From contig JAFRQT010000050.1 of the NCBI GenBank assembly GCA_017428485.1, positions 1-35,106 on the forward strand: 35,106 nt of DNA. The letters are read 5' to 3'. Source of the DNA: Bacilli bacterium (GTDB lineage: Bacteria > Bacillota_I > Bacilli_A > RF39 > UBA660). Below the pieces are notes generated by a model. The model saw nothing but the letters and a program-made list of their open reading frames with translations. It was not told where the DNA came from and did not search any database. Within the stretch, counting starts at the first letter, position 1; each line of letters opens with the position of its first letter. Positions 31,045 to 35,106 of this stretch are shown piece after piece. The translations under genes and the position numbers were made by a program.

Positions 31045-34000
31045 TGAAAAAAAGAATTGGTATATTATTAATAATATTTGCTATTGTTTTGTTTCCCAAT
31101 CAAGCTTTAGCAAAGAAAAAATATTCTGATATATTAAAAGAAACTGTTGATTTAACAAATGGAGTAGAAGTCGGAAAAACAGCAGAAAAATGTATGCAGT
31201 CTGATACTTCAGGAAAATATTATACAGCAAAGTGGAATGAGAATCTTTCTGGAGATGGAAGAGAATTAATTGGTGCAGTATGGTCATGCAGGCGTGAGGT
31301 AACTTCTGTAGATACTACAGCAATAACATATTCGGCTTCAGGTACCAATAAAAGTGCTGTAGAAAAGCAAGTTCAAGATAAAGTGAATGATAAAAATAAA
31401 ACTTATACAAAGCCTGCTTGTTGTGATTGGAAAGGCGATCCTAAAAAAGGATATAGTTGCAGTGGTAGTTCTGCATGCAATCCTAATGTTTGCTCTGCCG
31501 TAACGTGTACTTCGTCAACTTCTGGTGGTAGCGGTTCTGGTGGTGGCAGCGGTGGTAGCTCCGGCGGTGGTGGAGGCGGTGGAACAGGCCGTGACATAAG
31601 ACTTGTTATGCTTAAAAAAATAGTTCTACCAATTCCAATAAGAGAATTTACAACATACAATGGCATTAAAGAAAGAGTGTGTATTGATAATCCAGAAACT
31701 GGAGAAATTCTTTGTGAAAGACCACCAAAACCAGATCCGAATCCGGGTACTGGAAATGATAGTGGTAATACTGGAAATGATAGTGGCTCACCTTCAGTAA
31801 CAACATGGACATGTAGTGCTGAATGTCCTAATAGAATAATAACATTAGGTGATAAGTGCATTGATTCTGAAAGTGATATTACAGTTCCATTATATGATAT
31901 GGACATAGATGGTACTAAATATGATGGAGACCCAATTTATTGTTTACAACCAGGTGCTAATGGACCAACAGCAGATGGTCTTAAATATCTACTAGATACT
32001 AAGTTGGATGTTGGCAAATGTCAGGACCAATATATTGCTAGAAGGGATTTATATGATAAAAATGGTAATTATTTAGAAACAATAGAAGAAAATGCAATTC
32101 AATGTGGACTTGCTCAAATATTGTATTCTGCTCATACTCATTCTGTTGATGCAAATGGTAATGATGTATGGACTCGTAAATCAGGAATGACAGATGGAAC
32201 AATAACTCTTGCTTTGAGGCTTTGGATGGCAGCATATGCTAAGACACCAAATGGGACAGCAACATATCCATCTCAAATAACTGATCCAACATATACATAT
32301 GTCGATTCTGAAGGAATAGATGATCCTGCTGAATATGTGGAATATCAAGCATTTAATGCTTCATCTCCTCTTGCATGGGTACCTGAAGAAGATTATTATG
32401 ATAAGACTGCTCAGAAGATCAAGAATGGTGGAACATACAATACTAAGAATTCAGCAATTTCTTCAAAGACTAAAAATATTATCCACTGTGCTGATGATGA
32501 ATCTGAAGCTGAAAAGAATGGTAATTGCGTAATAGACAGAGCTATTAAGTTGTTCCATGAAGCTGAAAGTGTTAGTAAGGAAAATTATTTAGGTGGTATT
32601 AACTTTGATAGAGAAGTACCTGTTATACAATATGAATATGATACTGGTATATTTGAAGTAAAGTTCGATAATAGAAATATAGTTGAAAGAGTAAAAGAGA
32701 ATTGTGAAGATCTAAATGATCCTGAATGTAAAATACAAGTTAGAATATTTGATACAGCAGGAAATGATGTAACAGATAAACTAGAGATAGAAAAAGTTAG
32801 TGATGGGGGTTCTTTCTTTGATAAGAATTCATTCATTGCAAAAATAGTTGGAATAAAAGAGTATTGTATTGGTGGAGGTTATGAAGAACTAAAACTGGTT
32901 ATAATATTCAAGGAGTGGACAAGAAACTATGGTTATGTGCGATTATATACCGCAACCGGAGTATCCAATCCAGAAAAATATCAAAAAATGGTATCCTTTG
33001 GCTTGAAACAAGAAAAGTGTGAATCTGAACAAAGTGAATATAGAGATGGAAGAATTGAAACTCCAATTAGAATTCCGTGTGACTGTGAATCTAGTACATG
33101 TACTGATTTGAGTGGAACTGAAACTCCAACAGGTTCAACAACTTGTTCAACAAAGAGAACTATAAAAGATGCAAATATGAACTGTATCGTTAACTCTTGC
33201 CCACTAGATGTTAATAGCGAATTTAATGTAACAGCCAGATATGGACTAAACCCTAGAGTATGTACAGTATATGAAAGAGATGAAACAGAATTATATTTGC
33301 CTGGTAGTACAACAGTGTACTCTGGAATGCAATTCAGTTATGATTTAGCAAATGAACTAAAATCTAGTGTTAAACTTGATAGTGAACATAAAATAACTGG
33401 AGTTGCAATGCAGAAAAGACAAATAACTTCAAAGATTAATTATAATTATTGGGAAACAGAATATATTAAAAAACAAAATTTATTGTATTATTCTTATTTG
33501 ATGGGTTATAGTAATGAATATAAAAATGCATTGAAAAATGAAATAAATGCATGGATACAAGATTTAAATAACTGTAACTTTGTAAGTACCGGCAGTAGAA
33601 GTGATGCATTATACAAGATTAATGCTGAAGTAAGTAACGTAAGTAGTTGTGAAAGTGATTCATGCGTTGGCTTAAATGTTAATTATAAAGGAACAGGAAC
33701 TCTTAAAAATGAAAGTACAGGTTTATATGATGGTGACGCTAATTATGGAAATATAGGACGTTTAGCAGTTCATACAGTGTTTAATAACGTTGAACTTAAA
33801 GATTCAAAGGGAAATAGTTATAGAAAATATTACAACTTATCAACAAGATCATTAGATAATAGTCCTACTAGTTCATCTATACCATTGAACTTGTATTATT
33901 GTACAAGTTCTGGCAGTACTAAATGTTATGAGTACGTATCAAAAAATAATGCTGTAGAACTAATGATGGGCAGTACTTCTACCGGAAAAATTAAAGGTGG

Positions 34001-35003
34001 ATCAAGATTCAAGAGATATACTAATTTAAGTACTGAAGAAGCTAAAGCAACATATGCATATATTAATGATAAAACATTACGTCAGTATAATTGTAGTGGA
34101 AGTAGTTGTACTTTTACTGCACTAGATGTTCCGCAAAATGACTATGTAACAGTAATATATAATGTTGAAAATGATTACTATAATAACAAAACATATAAAG
34201 TTGAAGCATATACTGGAAAAGTAGTTGAGGGAGCACTAACTAGTCAAGAGCAAAAAGAACTTAATAAAGGATCTGCTAAATTTGTTCCACTAGATAGGTA
34301 TGTATACCCAATATCAGTTAATAGTAAAACAGGTACGTATCCAATAACATTTACATTCTCTAATATTAAAAGTAAAAACAGAAAACAAGATGATGGTACT
34401 CCAGTTATTAATAGTAGCAATTATAGTAGTAGTTGTTACTATAAGGTATACAATATAACTACTTCTTATGATTGCGACGTAATGGATAAAAATGGAAATT
34501 TAGATTTATCTAAATGTCAGGATACCAAATATGAAGTTGTAAGTGGTGTACCTAAAATAGCAGAAGATAAAATCATTTGGACAACTACTGAAGACGGAAA
34601 GCAATATGGTTACTTATTCAGAACAGTTGATTTAGATAATTTATTTCCAAATGCTAAAGTTACTTCAGATGGTATTAGTACTCGTGAATCGGGTATGAAT
34701 TGGAATAGTGAAAATGGATTAAAAACTATTGATGAAATAGAAAAAAGTGCTGAAACAATATTCAGCGATGATAAGTATTTACAATATAGTTATACAATAA
34801 CTCCTCAAGGAATAAAGGAAATTAGAGATTATAATGATTTCAACTTGGATAGAGGCGGGTATCTAAATTCAACATTAATTAATTGTAAAGTTGAAACTGA
34901 TGAAACTGGATTAAAAAGATTTGAAAATTGTAAGAGTGTGTTCCTTGAAGAAATAAGAGGATATTCAGGAGTAACTGTTAATAAAGAAGGTGGTTCAAGA
35001 TGA
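31044..35003 (+). CDS. Giant secreted Cys-rich surface protein with thioester-domain-like motif
   Basis: 1319 residues. Signal peptide MKKRIGILLIIFAIVLFPN with cleavage after ALA (23). About 40 cysteines are spread along the chain. Residues about 160-181 are a Gly/Ser linker, and two copies of TGNDSGN follow near 236-248. From about 275 comes a region with YCLQPG (299-304, Cys300) and, near 386-394, TITLALRLW, resembling the YC-x-x-PG and TQxA-x-W features of Gram-positive thioester adhesin domains, though the expected Gln is not clear. Further domains are unrecognised. There is no C-terminal LPxTG motif or membrane helix. The gene overlaps both neighbours (TAATG and ATGA), so it is part of a tight operon. 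Probably an adhesin or scaffold; its mode of attachment is unknown. Confidence 0.8.
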   Translation: MKKRIGILLIIFAIVLFPNQALAKKKYSDILKETVDLTNGVEVGKTAEKCMQSDTSGKYYTAKWNENLSGDGRELIGAVWSCRREVTSVDTTAITYSASGTNKSAVEKQVQDKVNDKNKTYTKPACCDWKGDPKKGYSCSGSSACNPNVCSAVTCTSSTSGGSGSGGGSGGSSGGGGGGGTGRDIRLVMLKKIVLPIPIREFTTYNGIKERVCIDNPETGEILCERPPKPDPNPGTGNDSGNTGNDSGSPSVTTWTCSAECPNRIITLGDKCIDSESDITVPLYDMDIDGTKYDGDPIYCLQPGANGPTADGLKYLLDTKLDVGKCQDQYIARRDLYDKNGNYLETIEENAIQCGLAQILYSAHTHSVDANGNDVWTRKSGMTDGTITLALRLWMAAYAKTPNGTATYPSQITDPTYTYVDSEGIDDPAEYVEYQAFNASSPLAWVPEEDYYDKTAQKIKNGGTYNTKNSAISSKTKNIIHCADDESEAEKNGNCVIDRAIKLFHEAESVSKENYLGGINFDREVPVIQYEYDTGIFEVKFDNRNIVERVKENCEDLNDPECKIQVRIFDTAGNDVTDKLEIEKVSDGGSFFDKNSFIAKIVGIKEYCIGGGYEELKLVIIFKEWTRNYGYVRLYTATGVSNPEKYQKMVSFGLKQEKCESEQSEYRDGRIETPIRIPCDCESSTCTDLSGTETPTGSTTCSTKRTIKDANMNCIVNSCPLDVNSEFNVTARYGLNPRVCTVYERDETELYLPGSTTVYSGMQFSYDLANELKSSVKLDSEHKITGVAMQKRQITSKINYNYWETEYIKKQNLLYYSYLMGYSNEYKNALKNEINAWIQDLNNCNFVSTGSRSDALYKINAEVSNVSSCESDSCVGLNVNYKGTGTLKNESTGLYDGDANYGNIGRLAVHTVFNNVELKDSKGNSYRKYYNLSTRSLDNSPTSSSIPLNLYYCTSSGSTKCYEYVSKNNAVELMMGSTSTGKIKGGSRFKRYTNLSTEEAKATYAYINDKTLRQYNCSGSSCTFTALDVPQNDYVTVIYNVENDYYNNKTYKVEAYTGKVVEGALTSQEQKELNKGSAKFVPLDRYVYPISVNSKTGTYPITFTFSNIKSKNRKQDDGTPVINSSNYSSSCYYKVYNITTSYDCDVMDKNGNLDLSKCQDTKYEVVSGVPKIAEDKIIWTTTEDGKQYGYLFRTVDLDNLFPNAKVTSDGISTRESGMNWNSENGLKTIDEIEKSAETIFSDDKYLQYSYTITPQGIKEIRDYNDFNLDRGGYLNSTLINCKVETDETGLKRFENCKSVFLEEIRGYSGVTVNKEGGSR
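31521..31586 (+). repeat. Gly/Ser-rich coding tract, GC-rich island
   Basis: About 22 codons of nearly pure Gly and Ser (GGT, GGC, AGC), markedly richer in G and C than the surrounding DNA. It encodes a flexible linker in the giant surface protein. Confidence 0.75.
31749..31786 (+). repeat. Short tandem repeat in the giant gene
   Basis: The 17-base unit ACTGGAAATGATAGTGG occurs twice with a 21-base period and encodes TGNDSGN-type repeats, a linker that could vary in copy number. Confidence 0.8.
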
Positions 35004-35106
35004 AACAAGCATTCTGGGCATATGCAGTAGTAGCATTTGGAGTAGTAATAGTAATAATAATGCTATTTATACAAAGAATGACAATAACAACAGAAGAGAA
35101 TTATTA
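35000..35106 (+). CDS. Pilin-like single-helix protein, cut by window edge
   Basis: The start of a gene whose ATG (35000-35002) overlaps the TGA of the giant protein gene, with GGTGG upstream. The 35 visible codons give a short N-terminus (MKQAFWAYA), one hydrophobic helix (VVAFGVVIVIIMLFI) and a polar start of the soluble part (QRMTITTEENY). This resembles TadE/pilin-like or DUF5411-type proteins, with an N-terminal membrane helix followed by a helical stalk, but too little is visible to be sure. There is no signal-peptidase site in the visible part. Confidence 0.65.
   Translation, partial: MKQAFWAYAVVAFGVVIVIIMLFIQRMTITTEENY

Noticed and set aside
31403..31906. 167-codon minus-strand frame rich in proline
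   Set aside because: Mirror of the Gly-rich tract of the giant surface protein.
1..35106. Mycoplasma-type genetic code (TGA as Trp)
   Set aside because: TGA ends genes at 10047 and 35003 with another gene starting in the overlap, and Trp is encoded by TGG throughout.

Overview
The window is chromosomal DNA from a very AT-rich, low-GC Gram-positive bacterium. The evidence is AGGAGG-type ribosome sites, a tRNA-sensing T-box leader ahead of metG, a lipoteichoic-acid-synthase-type enzyme, a sortase, a SipW-type signal peptidase and many short intrinsic terminators. TGG encodes Trp and TGA ends several genes (for example the genes ending at 10047 and 35003), so the code is the standard bacterial one and not the Mycoplasma code. 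My inference is an uncultured, gut-type Bacilli/RF39-like lineage. No rRNA, tRNA, IS element, prophage or CRISPR array was seen.

Layout. 1-3700: a truncated unknown gene, a GNAT acetyltransferase, two tandem paralogous two-helix membrane proteins, a J-domain protein and a small orphan gene. 3768-7811: a diacylglycerol-kinase-family lipid kinase, three unrecognised soluble proteins, a lipoprotein and a flavin split-barrel protein. 7894-11549: an LtaS-type phosphoglycerol transferase facing a membrane glycosyltransferase with a translationally coupled small partner. 11661-13705: a pyrimidine salvage operon (uracil permease, upp) behind what looks like a leader-peptide attenuator. 13717-14861: two small multi-pass proteins (DUF6512-like, DUF308-like). 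14989-18590: HtrA protease, a Met T-box, metG and a SipW-type signal peptidase. 18599-21078: a three-gene ABC importer. 21189-27256: a YgjV-like membrane protein with a leaderless-looking start, PcrA helicase, an 856-residue unknown with a 52-residue companion, and an HD-domain protein.

27384-35106 (right edge) is the most unusual region. It is a block of envelope genes: a membrane-anchored thioredoxin-like protein without CxxC, a class B-type sortase with a large cytoplasmic N-terminal domain, two paralogous single-pass proteins with conserved cysteine spacing, a 1319-residue secreted protein with about 40 cysteines and a thioester-domain-like YCLQPG motif, and the start of a single-helix pilin-like protein cut by the window end. 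Tight overlaps (ATGA, TAATG) tie the genes into two transcription units. I infer a surface-assembly or pilus-like system that continues beyond the window.

Regulation visible in the sequence: extended -10 promoters (TGnTATAAT) are frequent; convergent genes share bidirectional hairpin terminators; metG seems controlled by a T-box that competes for its ribosome site; and the uracil operon has a 25-codon leader peptide ending directly at a terminator.
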